In this document: positions 1-9,926 of the stretch, piece after piece
How positions within the stretch are numbered: the first letter of the stretch is position 1
How the letters are laid out: each line of letters starts with the position of its first letter
Source: an uncultured Rhodospirillales bacterium
Lineage (GTDB): Bacteria > Pseudomonadota > Alphaproteobacteria > Acetobacterales > Acetobacteraceae
Direction: 5' to 3'
NCBI GenBank assembly: GCA_903924855.1
Contig: CAIYCW010000107.1
Coordinates: 1-64,000 of the forward strand
DNA length: 64,000 nucleotides
Position numbers and translations under genes: made by a program
The notes under the pieces: model-generated
What the model was told of the DNA's origin: nothing
Seen by the model: only the letters and a program-made list of their open reading frames with translations
Database searches by the model: none

Positions 1-35
1 CCCCCATCTCACGTCAGGGATAGACTGATGCAGGT

Positions 36-74
36 CCAGGACGGCAGTCCTGGTGGGTTCAGGGCGAAGCCCTG
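36..74. repeat. Double-hairpin intergenic element
   Basis: Two adjacent perfect inverted repeats lie just beyond the 3' end of the formaldehyde dehydrogenase gene: CCAGGAC-GGCA-GTCCTGG (36-53) and CAGGGC-GAA-GCCCTG (60-74). Neither is followed by a T-run on the minus strand, so a rho-independent terminator is possible but not classical. The arrangement resembles dispersed double-hairpin repeats I recall from Acetobacteraceae intergenic regions; that link is from memory. Confidence 0.55.
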
Positions 75-118
75 GCCGCGCGGAGCGCATCCGGCGCCAG
101 CCGGGCACGCCACGGCTC

Positions 119-1228
<1,110 letters not shown>

Positions 1229-1234
1229 GGCGGG

Positions 1235-1259
1235 CTCTCCCGAGGGGTTTTCGGGAGAG
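1235..1259 (-). promoter_or_regulatory. Hairpin overlapping the frmA ribosome binding site
   Basis: A perfect 9-bp stem with a 7-nt loop lies in the 85-nt gap between the upstream binding-protein gene and frmA. On the transcribed strand the 3' arm is TCGGGAGAG, which contains the only good Shine-Dalgarno sequence for frmA, ending about 7 nt before the ATG. Folding would hide the ribosome binding site. It could equally be a weak terminator of the upstream gene. The structure is seen directly; regulation is inference. Confidence 0.5.
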
Positions 1260-1313
1260 TGCCGTTTCAGCCGTGGCGGATCAACCGGTTGACATGGCCT
1301 GGTTTGACCAGGG

Positions 1314-2894
1314 TCAGGCGCGTTTGACGCCGGTGAACAGGGGCAGGCCTTTCTGCATGCCGGTGAGGTCGGAGCGATAGGCGGTGGGTTGGTAGTAGAG
1401 GCCGCAGGTGGCGTAGGCGCCATCGTTGAGGGCGAGGCGCTGGATGTCGGCGGCCAGTTGTTTCTGGGTGGCGGCATCCTCGGCGGCGAACCAGGCGTTG
1501 CGTTTTTCCTCGATGGCGGGGTCGGACAGCCAGGAGGGAACGCCGGCCTTGCCGTTGCCGCGGGCGGCGAGGTGGTAGGCGGGGGAGGAGAAGTCGAGTC
1601 CGCCGGAGAAGATGCCGTGCATGCTCCAGCCGCCCTGATCGATGGGTTTTTGCGTGAGGATGCGTTGGATGACGGTGCCCCAATCGGTTGCGACATAGTC
1701 CACGTTGAGGCCGAGTTTCTGGCAGAGATCGTACATCACCTGGCAGATGGCGTTGATGCGCGGCACGTCCGTGCCGGCGAGAAAGACGATCTTATCGCCT
1801 TTGTAGCCGGCGGCCTCGATCGCCTTTTTGCTGGCGGCGAGGTTTTTGGGGCCGGTGATCAGCTCCATGCCGGCATCGGATGCGCTGGGCGTGCCGGGGG
1901 TGAAGATGCCGACCTTGTCGCGCCAGATGCCGGGTTCGTCGCCGGCGACGGCCGTCATCATCTCGCGTTGATCGACGGCTGACATCAGGGCGCGGCAGAA
2001 GGCGGGGTTGTCGAAGGGCGGCAGCAGGTGGTTGAAGCGGATCTGGCCGATCAGGCCCGCGGTTTCCACCACGTCGATCTTGATCTTGCCGGATTTGCGC
2101 AGTGCTGCGAGCAGGTCGATGTTGGGTTGTTCCCACCAATCCATCTCGCCCGCCTGCAGGGCGGCGGCGGCGGTGCCGGCATCGGCGATGGTGTGCCATT
2201 CGATGCGGTCGAAATGGGCGATGCGGGCGCCGGCGGTGAAGCTTGCGGCGTCGCTGCGCGGCACGTAGCCGTCGAATTTCCGGTAGACGGCGAGTGCGCC
2301 GGGGACGCGTTCATTGGCCACGAAGCTGTAGGGGCCGGAGCCCACCATTTCCTTGACCTGCTGGGTGGGCGGCAGGCTTGCGAGGCGTTCCGGCATGATG
2401 ACCGGGATGTAGGAGGTGGGTTTGCCGAGCGCCTCCGGCAGGAGCGGGAAGGGGCGTTTGAGGCGGAACTGGACCACATTGTCCGAAGGGGCGGAGAGTT
2501 CGTCGGTGGCGTCAAACAGCGCGCTGCCGAAGGCGTCCCGTTGTGCCCAGCGTTTGAGGCTGGCGACCACGTCGCGTGCCAGGACGGGGGTGTTGTCGTG
2601 GAATTTGAGGCCGGGGCGCAGTGTGAGTTTCCACAGCAGGCCGTTGTTCTCGATGCTGTGGCCTTCGACCATCTGTGGGCGGACGTTGAGCTTTTCATCC
2701 AGTCCGTAGAGCGTGTCGAACACCATCTGGCCGTGTTCGCGGGTGACGTAGTTGGTGGTGACGATGGGATCGAGCACCGCGAGATCGGCGTATGGGATGT
2801 AGCGCAGCGTGCTGGCGGATTGGGCGCGGCCGATGCTGGGGGCGGCCAGCGTGGCTGCGGCGGTGGCGAGCAGGGTGCGGCGATGCAGTGTCAT
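1314..2894 (-). CDS. ABC transporter substrate-binding protein, family 5 (dipeptide/oligopeptide type)
   Basis: A 526-residue periplasmic solute-binding protein of the DppA/OppA (SBP_bac_5) family. The N-terminus HRRTLLATAAATLAAPSIGRAQS is a signal peptide with a twin-arginine-like RR pair and an AQS-type cleavage region. Family features follow: LDPIVTTNYVTREHGQMVFD, a TLRPGLKFHDNTP stretch and VGSGPYSF. I chose the ATG at 2894 because AAGGA lies about 9 nt upstream and the signal peptide starts there; a TTG 27 nt further up is also open. No permease or ATPase genes lie beside it, so partners must be encoded elsewhere. The substrate is unknown; peptide or an amide-bearing solute is possible because an amidase gene lies immediately upstream in the same direction. 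Confidence 0.9.
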   Translation of the reverse strand: MTLHRRTLLATAAATLAAPSIGRAQSASTLRYIPYADLAVLDPIVTTNYVTREHGQMVFDTLYGLDEKLNVRPQMVEGHSIENNGLLWKLTLRPGLKFHDNTPVLARDVVASLKRWAQRDAFGSALFDATDELSAPSDNVVQFRLKRPFPLLPEALGKPTSYIPVIMPERLASLPPTQQVKEMVGSGPYSFVANERVPGALAVYRKFDGYVPRSDAASFTAGARIAHFDRIEWHTIADAGTAAAALQAGEMDWWEQPNIDLLAALRKSGKIKIDVVETAGLIGQIRFNHLLPPFDNPAFCRALMSAVDQREMMTAVAGDEPGIWRDKVGIFTPGTPSASDAGMELITGPKNLAASKKAIEAAGYKGDKIVFLAGTDVPRINAICQVMYDLCQKLGLNVDYVATDWGTVIQRILTQKPIDQGGWSMHGIFSGGLDFSSPAYHLAARGNGKAGVPSWLSDPAIEEKRNAWFAAEDAATQKQLAADIQRLALNDGAYATCGLYYQPTAYRSDLTGMQKGLPLFTGVKRA

Positions 2895-2960
2895 ACGGGC
2901 GGTCCTTGCAAGGGTTGCCAAAGGCCGAGCAATTTTGGTGCCGTGGATCCGTCGTAGAAT

Positions 2961-4364
2961 TTATCCGCGCAGGGGGTCTATGGCCTCGATTTTGGGGTTG
3001 GCGGCCTCGATGATTTCGCCGGCCTCCAGCAGCAGGTCTTCGCGCCAGCGTTGGCCGATCAGCTGTACGCCGACCGGGGCGGTGCAGATTTTGCCGGTGG
3101 AGACGACGAGGCCGGGCAGCGACATGGCGGGAAGGCCGGTCTGGATCAGCTGGGCTTCGAGGACGGAGCGGAACGCGTCTTCGGAGCGGAGGTCTTCCTG
3201 GTCGGCGAAGGGCAGGCGGCCGGAGACCGGGACGAGCAGCAGCGGGTATTCGGTGAGGAAGAGCTGGAATTCGCGGGTGATGGTGGCGCGGGCGACCAGG
3301 GTTTTGGCCACGATGTCCGGCGGGAGTGATTGCGCCATGTCCCGCACGCCGCGCATGACCATCAGGGCACCGGGATCGCCCTCGCGTTCGACTGCTTCGG
3401 CGAAGGCCTGGAAATTGTCGCCGAGCCAGAGTTTGAGCTGGATGTCCGTGGCGTCTCGGAAGGATGGCGTGTCGGCGACCTCGTCCACGATGTAACCGGC
3501 CGCTTCCAGGGTTTTGGCGGCGGCTTTCAGGGCGGTGATGATCTCGGGTGCGACCTCCATGCCGTTGGGGCGCAGGCAGAGGGCGACCTTGCGGGCGACG
3601 GCGGGGCCGGTGAGCGGGGTTGGGATATACCAGACGTCGCGCGGGTCGGGCTGGGCCATGGCGGCGAAGCTGAGGCGGAGATCGGCGATGCTGCGGGCGA
3701 GCGGGCCTGACACCGCCATCAGCTGCGGGCCGATGCCGCGTTCGGCGCCGGTCTGGTTCCAGGCCGGGATGCGGCCGAGGCTGGGGCGCAGGCCGTGGAT
3801 GCCGCAGGCATAGGCGGGGTAGCGGATGGAGCCGCCGATATCGGTGCCGTGGCCGATCGGGCCCATGCCGGAGGCGACCGCGGAGGCGGCACCGCCGGAG
3901 GAGCCGCCGGGGGTGAGGCCCGGGTCATGCGGGTTTTTGGTGGTGCCGTGCAGCAGGTTGGAGGTGAACCAGCGCAGCGAGAAGGCCGGCGTGTTGGTGC
4001 GGCCGAGCAGCACGGCGCCTGCCTTGCGCAGATTGGCGACAACCGGGCTGTCGGTGCTGGCGATCAGGTTCTTTTGCAGTTGCAGGCCGTTGGTGGTGGC
4101 GTAGCCCACCTGGTCGGCCAGGCATTTGATGGTGACGGGCACACCTGCCAGTGGTCCCGGGTCTCGGCCGGCTGCGAATTCGGCGTCGATCGCGTCTGCC
4201 TGGGCGAGGACGTCATCCGGGCGGTGTTCGACGATGGCGTTGAGCCAGGGGTTGACGGCGTCGATCCGGGCCAGGGCGTCCTTGGCGACGTCCCGGGCCG
4301 AGACCTCACGGCTGCGGATCTTGCGGGCGAGGTCGGTTGCGGTCAGACGCCAGAGTGCGGACAT
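2961..4364 (-). CDS. Amidase signature family hydrolase
   Basis: A 467-residue amidase-signature enzyme. The Ser-cisSer-Lys triad is recognisable: Lys in VPVTIKCLAD, the first Ser in the GGSSGGAASAVASGMGP loop, and the nucleophilic Ser in GTDIGGSIRYPA. The length suits a stand-alone amidase. GatA is unlikely because no gatB or gatC is adjacent. The substrate cannot be read from sequence. The gene runs in the same direction as the downstream binding-protein gene with a 66-nt gap, so the pair may be co-transcribed for uptake and hydrolysis of an amide; this is inference. GGAG precedes the ATG. Confidence 0.9.
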   Translation of the reverse strand: MSALWRLTATDLARKIRSREVSARDVAKDALARIDAVNPWLNAIVEHRPDDVLAQADAIDAEFAAGRDPGPLAGVPVTIKCLADQVGYATTNGLQLQKNLIASTDSPVVANLRKAGAVLLGRTNTPAFSLRWFTSNLLHGTTKNPHDPGLTPGGSSGGAASAVASGMGPIGHGTDIGGSIRYPAYACGIHGLRPSLGRIPAWNQTGAERGIGPQLMAVSGPLARSIADLRLSFAAMAQPDPRDVWYIPTPLTGPAVARKVALCLRPNGMEVAPEIITALKAAAKTLEAAGYIVDEVADTPSFRDATDIQLKLWLGDNFQAFAEAVEREGDPGALMVMRGVRDMAQSLPPDIVAKTLVARATITREFQLFLTEYPLLLVPVSGRLPFADQEDLRSEDAFRSVLEAQLIQTGLPAMSLPGLVVSTGKICTAPVGVQLIGQRWREDLLLEAGEIIEAANPKIEAIDPLRG

Positions 4365-4420
4365 CGGGATCTCCGTTGGTTGGCGAGATCGTGCCCCAGT
4401 CCTGGCCCGGTGTGGAGAAG

Positions 4421-4454
4421 GTTTTTTTGCTTCTTTTTTTCAAAAAAAGAAGGA
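4421..4454. repeat. A/T-rich palindromic intergenic repeat (copy 1)
   Basis: G, seven T, then GCTTCTTTTTTT-C-AAAAAAAGAAG; the palindrome core is 4430-4452. It lies between the glycogen operon's last gene and the amidase gene. Two related copies occur near 56057-56193 and a truncated one at 55112. On the minus strand it could act as a terminator for the glycogen operon. Confidence 0.65.
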
Positions 4455-4476
4455 TCGCTTCAACTCTCTGGGCTCT

Positions 4477-7400
4477 TCACTCGGGGCTCTTCACCCGGCC
4501 GGGGCGCGTGGCGGCGATGATGGCCTGGGCCTGAGGCTCGGCGAGGAGGCGTTCGACCGGGATGGCGATCCGCCTGCGCCAGTTGGGGCGCTCCTGGTCG
4601 GTGCCGGGCAGGTTCACCGAAACGGTGTCGCCGGCGAGGTCTTCGGCCTGGATGGTGACGAGATCGCAGTCTGTGGAGGCCACGAAGCGATGGGCTTCGG
4701 TGGCGAGCGTGCCATGGCCGATGCGGGCCTGCAGCGCACGGATATCGGCGTGGCGGGATTCGGGGGCGGCGGCTTCGAGGCCGAGTGCGTGGCGTTCGGT
4801 GAGGTCGGCCGCCTGTTGCCATCCTGCGATGGTGGGCAGGTCGTGGCTGGAGACGCTGGCGATGGCGCGGCTTGGGTAGCGCGTGGCGGCGCGGAAGCCG
4901 TGCTCGTCGCGTTCCAGCAGCAGGACGCGGGTGGCTGCGATGTTTTCCGCGGCCAGGCGTTCGCGCAGCCCATCCGGCACGGTGCCAAGGTCTTCGCCGA
5001 TGATCAGCGCCTGGGCGCGGTGTGATTCGAGGGCGATCTGGCCGAGCAGATCGTCGAACGGCATGGTGAGATAGGTGCCGTCGGATGCGCAGGCGCCGTC
5101 CGGCACCAGGAAGAGGCGGGTGAGGCCAAGCGCGTGATCGATGCGCAGGCCGCCGGCGTGGCGCAGATTGGCGCGCAGCAGGGCGATGAAATCGGCGTAT
5201 CCGGTTTCCTGCAGGGCGAGCGGGTTGGGGGCGGGCAGGCCCCAGACCTGGCCTTCGGCGGAGAACGGGTCGGGGGGCGCGCCGATCGAGACACCATGGG
5301 CGATGCGTGGGCCGAGTGCCCAGGCTTCGGCACCGTCCGGCGCGCAGCCGACCGCGAGGTCGCGGATGAGGCCGATTTCAAGGCCGGTGCTGCTGGCGGC
5401 GAGCGCGCGGTCCGAGAGGCATTGCAGGAAGATGTGAAAGGCGATGCGCTCGGCGTGGGCCTCCGCGAAGGCGGCACATTCGGGTGTGCCGGGCTGGCGC
5501 AGGCCGTGCGGCCAGTGCTGCCAGGACAGGCCGGGATGGGCTTCGGCGATGGCCTGGAACAGGGCGAAATCCGCCAGCACCTGGCCGCCTTCGGCGCGGA
5601 AGCGGGCGAGGTCCTTGCAGCCTTGCAGCACCTGGAAGCGCTGTTCGAGGACGTAGGATTTGGCGGCCCAGACCTTGGTGTAATCGACGGAACCTTGGGT
5701 GCGCAGCAAGGTGGTGGCGAAGTCGGCTTCCGGCACGTCCAGATAGATCGGGTCGAAGAAGCGGCGGTCGGAGGGCTGATAGGGGCTGGCGCGTTCGCGC
5801 TGGGTGGGGAACAGCGCGTGCAGCGGGTTGATCACCAGGGCGGCCCCGCCCACGGAGGCGGTGAGGTTGGCGAGCTCGCGCAGGGCGGTGAAATCGCCGA
5901 TGCCCTGATCGGTGTCCCGGCGCATGGCGTAGAGCTGAGCGGAGAGGCCAAAGCGGCGCCCGCCGGCTGCGAAGGCTTGGGGCAGATAGGATTGCGCCGG
6001 CGCCACGGTGAGGTGGCAGGGCTGATCGGGTGCGTCCTCCCGTGCCAGGATGTGGCGGCCGATCGGCAGATCGGGCAGGTCAGCCTCGATATGGGAGATG
6101 TGCCGGCCATCGAGGCCGATGCTGTCATGGCGGGCGCGCGGTGTTGCGGCGATTGCGCGTGTTTCGCCGGTTTCGGTGGTCAGATGCAGCCGCACTGCGC
6201 GGGCGCGGTGGCGGGCCGGGAGTGGGAGACGGATGCGGGCCGGCTGGCCGTGGCGCAGCACCAGGGCATGCGGCAGGGCGCGGTGTTCGCGGATATGTGC
6301 CAGATGGGCGAGGGAGTGGGCGGCTTCCGTGGTGCTGTCTGCCGGAAGCCCCAAGGCCCGCAGCAGGGCGCGGTTGGTGTCCGGCGTGGTGCGGTGATGG
6401 GTGCCGCCGGTCTCCCACCATTCGGTGGCAAGGCCCGCGGCGGCGGCGAGTTTTTCGAGCAGATGCGGGTCGGTGGCCGGGCCGCCGGGCTTTGGGGTTT
6501 CGGACCAGAGCTGGACGCTGCAGGCCGCCATGGTGTGTGGGGCGGTGGGTGGAATGCTGGTGGCATCCAGGCTCCAGACATGGCCGGGCCGGGGGGTGGG
6601 CAGATGCAGTTCCTGTTCGGCGCTGCCGCGGTTGATGGCCAGTGCCACGCAATCACCGGGGAGGCTGAGGCGCATGATCAGCTGGTTGCCCTGCCAGTCC
6701 TGGTCCTGCATGGCGGTGCCATCGAGGCGATGCCAGCTGACATCGGGGCGCGTGTCGCCGGAAAGCGGCTCTCCGGTCAGGAAGGCATCGTGGCGCAGGG
6801 CAGGGTGCAGGCTGCGCAGGCGCAGCAGGGTGCGTGTCCAGTCGAACAATGTGTGATCGGCGCTGGACCAGTCGATCCAGGAGGTTTCGTTGTCCTGCGC
6901 GTAGGCGTTGTTGTTGCCGGCCTGGGTGTGGCCGAGCTCGCTGCCCATGGCGAGCATGGGGGTGCCGCGGGCGGCCAGGGTGAGGGCGAGCAGCGCGCGC
7001 TGATCGGCCTGGCGGCGGGCGAGGATTTCGGGGTCGGCGGTGGGGCCTTCCACGCCGTGATTCCAGGAATGATTGGCGCTGGTGCCATCCCGGTTGGCTT
7101 CGCCGTTGGCCTCGTTGTGTTTGTGGTCGTAGGAGACGACGTCCGCCAGGGTGAAGCCGTCATGCGCGGTTGCGAAGTTGATGCTGCGCGAGGGATGGCG
7201 CTTGGCCGCGAAGAGATCGGCGGAGCCGGCGAGGCGGGTGGCAAGCGGGCCGAGGCTTGCGTGATCGCCGCGCCAGAAGCGGCGCAGATCGTCGCGGAAA
7301 TGGTCGTTCCATTCGGCCCAGGCGTGGGGGAAGTTCCCGGTCTGCCAGCCGAACGGGCCGATATCCCAGGGCTCGGCGATCAGCTTCAGGGGTGCGAGCA

Positions 7401-8469
7401 GCGGGTCCTGGGCGATGGCTGCGAGCAGCGGGGCTTCGGGCGTGAAGCCTTGGGCGGTGCGGCCGAGGATGGTGGCGAGGTCGAAGCGGAAGCCGTGCAC
7501 GCCGCCGAAGCGGACCCAGGCGCGCATCGCGTCCATGGCCAGGCGCAGCGGTGAGGGCGCGTTCAGCGCCAGCGTGTTGCCGCAGCCGGTGTGGTTGGCA
7601 TCGCGCCAGGGGGATGTGGTCTCGGCCATGAAGCAGCCGGCATTGTCCAGCCCACGCAGGCTGAGCGTGGTGCCGTTGGCATCGCCCTCTCCGGTGTGGT
7701 TGAGCACGATGTCGATGATGGTCTCGATGCCGGCGGCGGCCAGGGTTGCGACGGCCTGGCGGATCTCGTCCCAGCCGCCGGGGGCCAGGCGTGGGTCCGG
7801 CGCGCAGAAGGCGATTGTGTTGTAGCCCCAATGGTTGGTGAGGCCGAGGCTGGCGAGGCGGGGTTCCTCGATCCAGGCGGCGCAGGGCAGGAGTTCGAGC
7901 GTGGTGATGCCGAGCGCTGTGAGATGGGCGATGATCGCGGGATGGGCCAGGGCTGCGAAGGTGCCGCGCAGCCGGGGCGGCACGTCCGGATGGCGCATGG
8001 TGAGGCCGCGGACATGGGCCTCGTAGATCACCGTGCGGTCCCATGGCGTGAGCGGGGCGACCGGCGCGCAGGGCGTGGGGGCGCAGATGATGGCCTTTGG
8101 CATCACGGCGGCACTGTCGTCGTCATTGCTGGCCAGCATGGCGTCGTGATGGCGGGGGATGCGGTCGAGCAGCAGCGCGTGGGGGTCGATCAGCAGCTTG
8201 GCCGGGTTGAAGCGGTGGCCCTGCTCGGGCGCCCAGGGGCCATGGGCGCGCAGGCCGTAGCGGTCGCCGATGGCGGGGCCGGTGATCTCGGCGTGGAAGA
8301 TGTCTCCGCTGCGATATGGCAGATCGATGCGGGATTCACGGTCCTGCGCATCGAACAGGCACAGCTCGAGGGCGGTTGCGGTGGCGGCGCTGATGGCGAT
8401 GTTGATGCCGGTTTCGGTCAGGCTTGCGCCCAGCGGGAAGGGGCGGCCCGGACCGGAGAGATGGGCCAT
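4477..8469 (-). CDS. glgX/malQ: Bifunctional glycogen debranching enzyme GlgX / 4-alpha-glucanotransferase MalQ fusion
   Basis: A single 1330-residue protein joins two enzymes usually encoded separately. Residues 1-660 are GlgX (CBM48 plus GH13): GFRFDLAT gives nucleophile D330, IAEPWDIG gives acid/base E366 and TAHDGFT gives D437. Residues 660-1325 are GH77 amylomaltase: ASPYQPSDRRFFDP near 894-907, LRIDHALG with D1111, IIGEDLGTVP with E1159 and SSHDLPT with D1210. Both active sites look intact. GlgX removes limit branches left by glycogen phosphorylase, and MalQ disproportionates the released maltotetraose, so the fusion couples two consecutive steps. The start overlaps the glgA stop (TGATG). 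The 3' end carries a 14-bp imperfect tandem duplication containing GTGAAGAGCCC. Fusions of this kind are, as I recall, known in Acetobacteraceae. Confidence 0.95.
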   Translation of the reverse strand: MAHLSGPGRPFPLGASLTETGINIAISAATATALELCLFDAQDRESRIDLPYRSGDIFHAEITGPAIGDRYGLRAHGPWAPEQGHRFNPAKLLIDPHALLLDRIPRHHDAMLASNDDDSAAVMPKAIICAPTPCAPVAPLTPWDRTVIYEAHVRGLTMRHPDVPPRLRGTFAALAHPAIIAHLTALGITTLELLPCAAWIEEPRLASLGLTNHWGYNTIAFCAPDPRLAPGGWDEIRQAVATLAAAGIETIIDIVLNHTGEGDANGTTLSLRGLDNAGCFMAETTSPWRDANHTGCGNTLALNAPSPLRLAMDAMRAWVRFGGVHGFRFDLATILGRTAQGFTPEAPLLAAIAQDPLLAPLKLIAEPWDIGPFGWQTGNFPHAWAEWNDHFRDDLRRFWRGDHASLGPLATRLAGSADLFAAKRHPSRSINFATAHDGFTLADVVSYDHKHNEANGEANRDGTSANHSWNHGVEGPTADPEILARRQADQRALLALTLAARGTPMLAMGSELGHTQAGNNNAYAQDNETSWIDWSSADHTLFDWTRTLLRLRSLHPALRHDAFLTGEPLSGDTRPDVSWHRLDGTAMQDQDWQGNQLIMRLSLPGDCVALAINRGSAEQELHLPTPRPGHVWSLDATSIPPTAPHTMAACSVQLWSETPKPGGPATDPHLLEKLAAAAGLATEWWETGGTHHRTTPDTNRALLRALGLPADSTTEAAHSLAHLAHIREHRALPHALVLRHGQPARIRLPLPARHRARAVRLHLTTETGETRAIAATPRARHDSIGLDGRHISHIEADLPDLPIGRHILAREDAPDQPCHLTVAPAQSYLPQAFAAGGRRFGLSAQLYAMRRDTDQGIGDFTALRELANLTASVGGAALVINPLHALFPTQRERASPYQPSDRRFFDPIYLDVPEADFATTLLRTQGSVDYTKVWAAKSYVLEQRFQVLQGCKDLARFRAEGGQVLADFALFQAIAEAHPGLSWQHWPHGLRQPGTPECAAFAEAHAERIAFHIFLQCLSDRALAASSTGLEIGLIRDLAVGCAPDGAEAWALGPRIAHGVSIGAPPDPFSAEGQVWGLPAPNPLALQETGYADFIALLRANLRHAGGLRIDHALGLTRLFLVPDGACASDGTYLTMPFDDLLGQIALESHRAQALIIGEDLGTVPDGLRERLAAENIAATRVLLLERDEHGFRAATRYPSRAIASVSSHDLPTIAGWQQAADLTERHALGLEAAAPESRHADIRALQARIGHGTLATEAHRFVASTDCDLVTIQAEDLAGDTVSVNLPGTDQERPNWRRRIAIPVERLLAEPQAQAIIAATRPGRVKSPE

Positions 8470-9926
8470 CAGGCGGCGGCCAGCGAGCGGTAGAGGGCTG
8501 CGTAATGGCGGGCGGGTTCGCGCCAGGAGACGTCCGTTGCGAGGCCGTTGACCTGCATCTGCTTCCAGGCGGTTCGGTTGGCGTAGAGGATGGCGGTGCG
8601 GCGCAGGGCGGCGGCGAGGCCTTCGGCGGTGATCGGCGAGAATTGCAGGCCGGTTGCGGCACCGGCGGCGAGCGCCATCGGGTTGGCGTCGATGATGGTG
8701 TCGGCGAGGCCGCCGACGCGGCCCACAACGGGCACCGCACCGTAGCGCAGGGCGTAGAGCTGGGTGAGGCCGCAGGGCTCGAAGCGCGAGGGGACCAGCA
8801 GCGCGTCCACGCCGGCCTGCACCAGATGTGCGAGCGGTTCGTTGTAGCCGATGACGCAGCTGATCTGGCCGGGATGGGCCTGCATGGCCGCGCGGAAGCC
8901 ATCTTCCAGCGGGCGATCGCCGTTGCCGAGCACGGCGAGCTGGGCGCCGGAGGCCATCAGCTCGGGCAGCACCTGGAGCAGCAGGTCGAGACCCTTCTGC
9001 CAGGACAGGCGGCTGACGACGCCGTAGACCAGCGTGTCCGGCGATCTGGGCAGGCCGAAGCGGGCTTGCAGCTCGGCCTTGTTGGCGCCGCGCTTGATGA
9101 GGTTGAGCGGGTCGAACTTGGCGGCCAAAGCAGCGTCGGTCCGTGGGTCCCAGGCCTCGGTGTCGATGCCGTTGAGGATGCCGCTGACGGCCGCGCCGCG
9201 GGCGCGCAGAATGCCATCGAACCCCATGCCGCCTTCCGGCGTGCAGATCTCGGCGGCGTAGGTGGGTGAGACGGTGGTGACGCGGTCGGCAAAGGCGATG
9301 CCGCCTTTCAGCAGGCTGAGGCTGCCGTAGAATTCAACCCCCTCCGGCAGCAGGGCCTCGGGCGGCAGGTGCATCCGCTCGCGCAGCGAGAGCGCGCATT
9401 TGCCGGCGAAGGCGATGTTGTGGATGGTGATGACGGTGCCGGGGCGCGGTTGGCCGGCATAGTGCAGGTAGGCGGGGGTGAGGCCTGCCTGCCAGTCATG
9501 CGCGTGGACCACTGCGGGCTTCCAGCCTTCGATGCCGTGCAGGCCGATTTCGGCGGCGGCGCGGCTGAGCGCTGCGAAGCGCAGCGGATTGTCCGGCCAG
9601 TCCCGGCCTTCCGGGGTGAGGTAGGGCGCACCCTCGCGGTTGAAGAACTGCGGCAGGTCGAGGGCGATGAAGTCCCGGCCATGGGAGGTGAAGGCGAGCA
9701 GACGGCCGGGGCCGGCCTGGGCTTCGAGCCCTGGGGTCAACGGGCTTTCGGCGGCGCCGACGCGGGCGGCCTCGGCCAGGACGGCGGGGTAGGCCGGGAT
9801 CAGCGTGCGCACCGCCACACCCTGTTCGGCCAGGGCCTGGGGCAGGGCGCCGACCACGTCCGCGAGGCCGCCGGTCTTGATCAGCGGGAAGGCTTCGGAG
9901 GCAACCGAGAGCAGGGGCAGGCTCAT
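8469..9926 (-). CDS. glgA: Glycogen synthase (ADP-glucose dependent)
   Basis: A 485-residue GT5 glycogen synthase that extends alpha-1,4-glucan chains from ADP-glucose. The N-terminal KTGGLADV loop is the ADP-glucose binding signature. HAHDWQAGL and the C-terminal [17 protein letters not shown] (retaining GT-B E-x7-E region) are intact. I start at [13 protein letters not shown], not the longer open frame, because homology begins there and its ATG overlaps the glgC stop by 4 nt (ATGA). The stop in turn overlaps the start of glgX/malQ. Translational coupling across glgC-glgA-glgX/malQ is likely. Confidence 0.96.
   Translation of the reverse strand: MSLPLLSVASEAFPLIKTGGLADVVGALPQALAEQGVAVRTLIPAYPAVLAEAARVGAAESPLTPGLEAQAGPGRLLAFTSHGRDFIALDLPQFFNREGAPYLTPEGRDWPDNPLRFAALSRAAAEIGLHGIEGWKPAVVHAHDWQAGLTPAYLHYAGQPRPGTVITIHNIAFAGKCALSLRERMHLPPEALLPEGVEFYGSLSLLKGGIAFADRVTTVSPTYAAEICTPEGGMGFDGILRARGAAVSGILNGIDTEAWDPRTDAALAAKFDPLNLIKRGANKAELQARFGLPRSPDTLVYGVVSRLSWQKGLDLLLQVLPELMASGAQLAVLGNGDRPLEDGFRAAMQAHPGQISCVIGYNEPLAHLVQAGVDALLVPSRFEPCGLTQLYALRYGAVPVVGRVGGLADTIIDANPMALAAGAATGLQFSPITAEGLAAALRRTAILYANRTAWKQMQVNGLATDVSWREPARHYAALYRSLAAA

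Noticed and set aside
5134..7554. An 806-codon open frame on the plus strand
   Set aside because: It lies antisense to glgX/malQ, whose catalytic motifs are all present. The product is a Gly/Ala-rich low-complexity sequence typical of antisense frames in GC-rich DNA.
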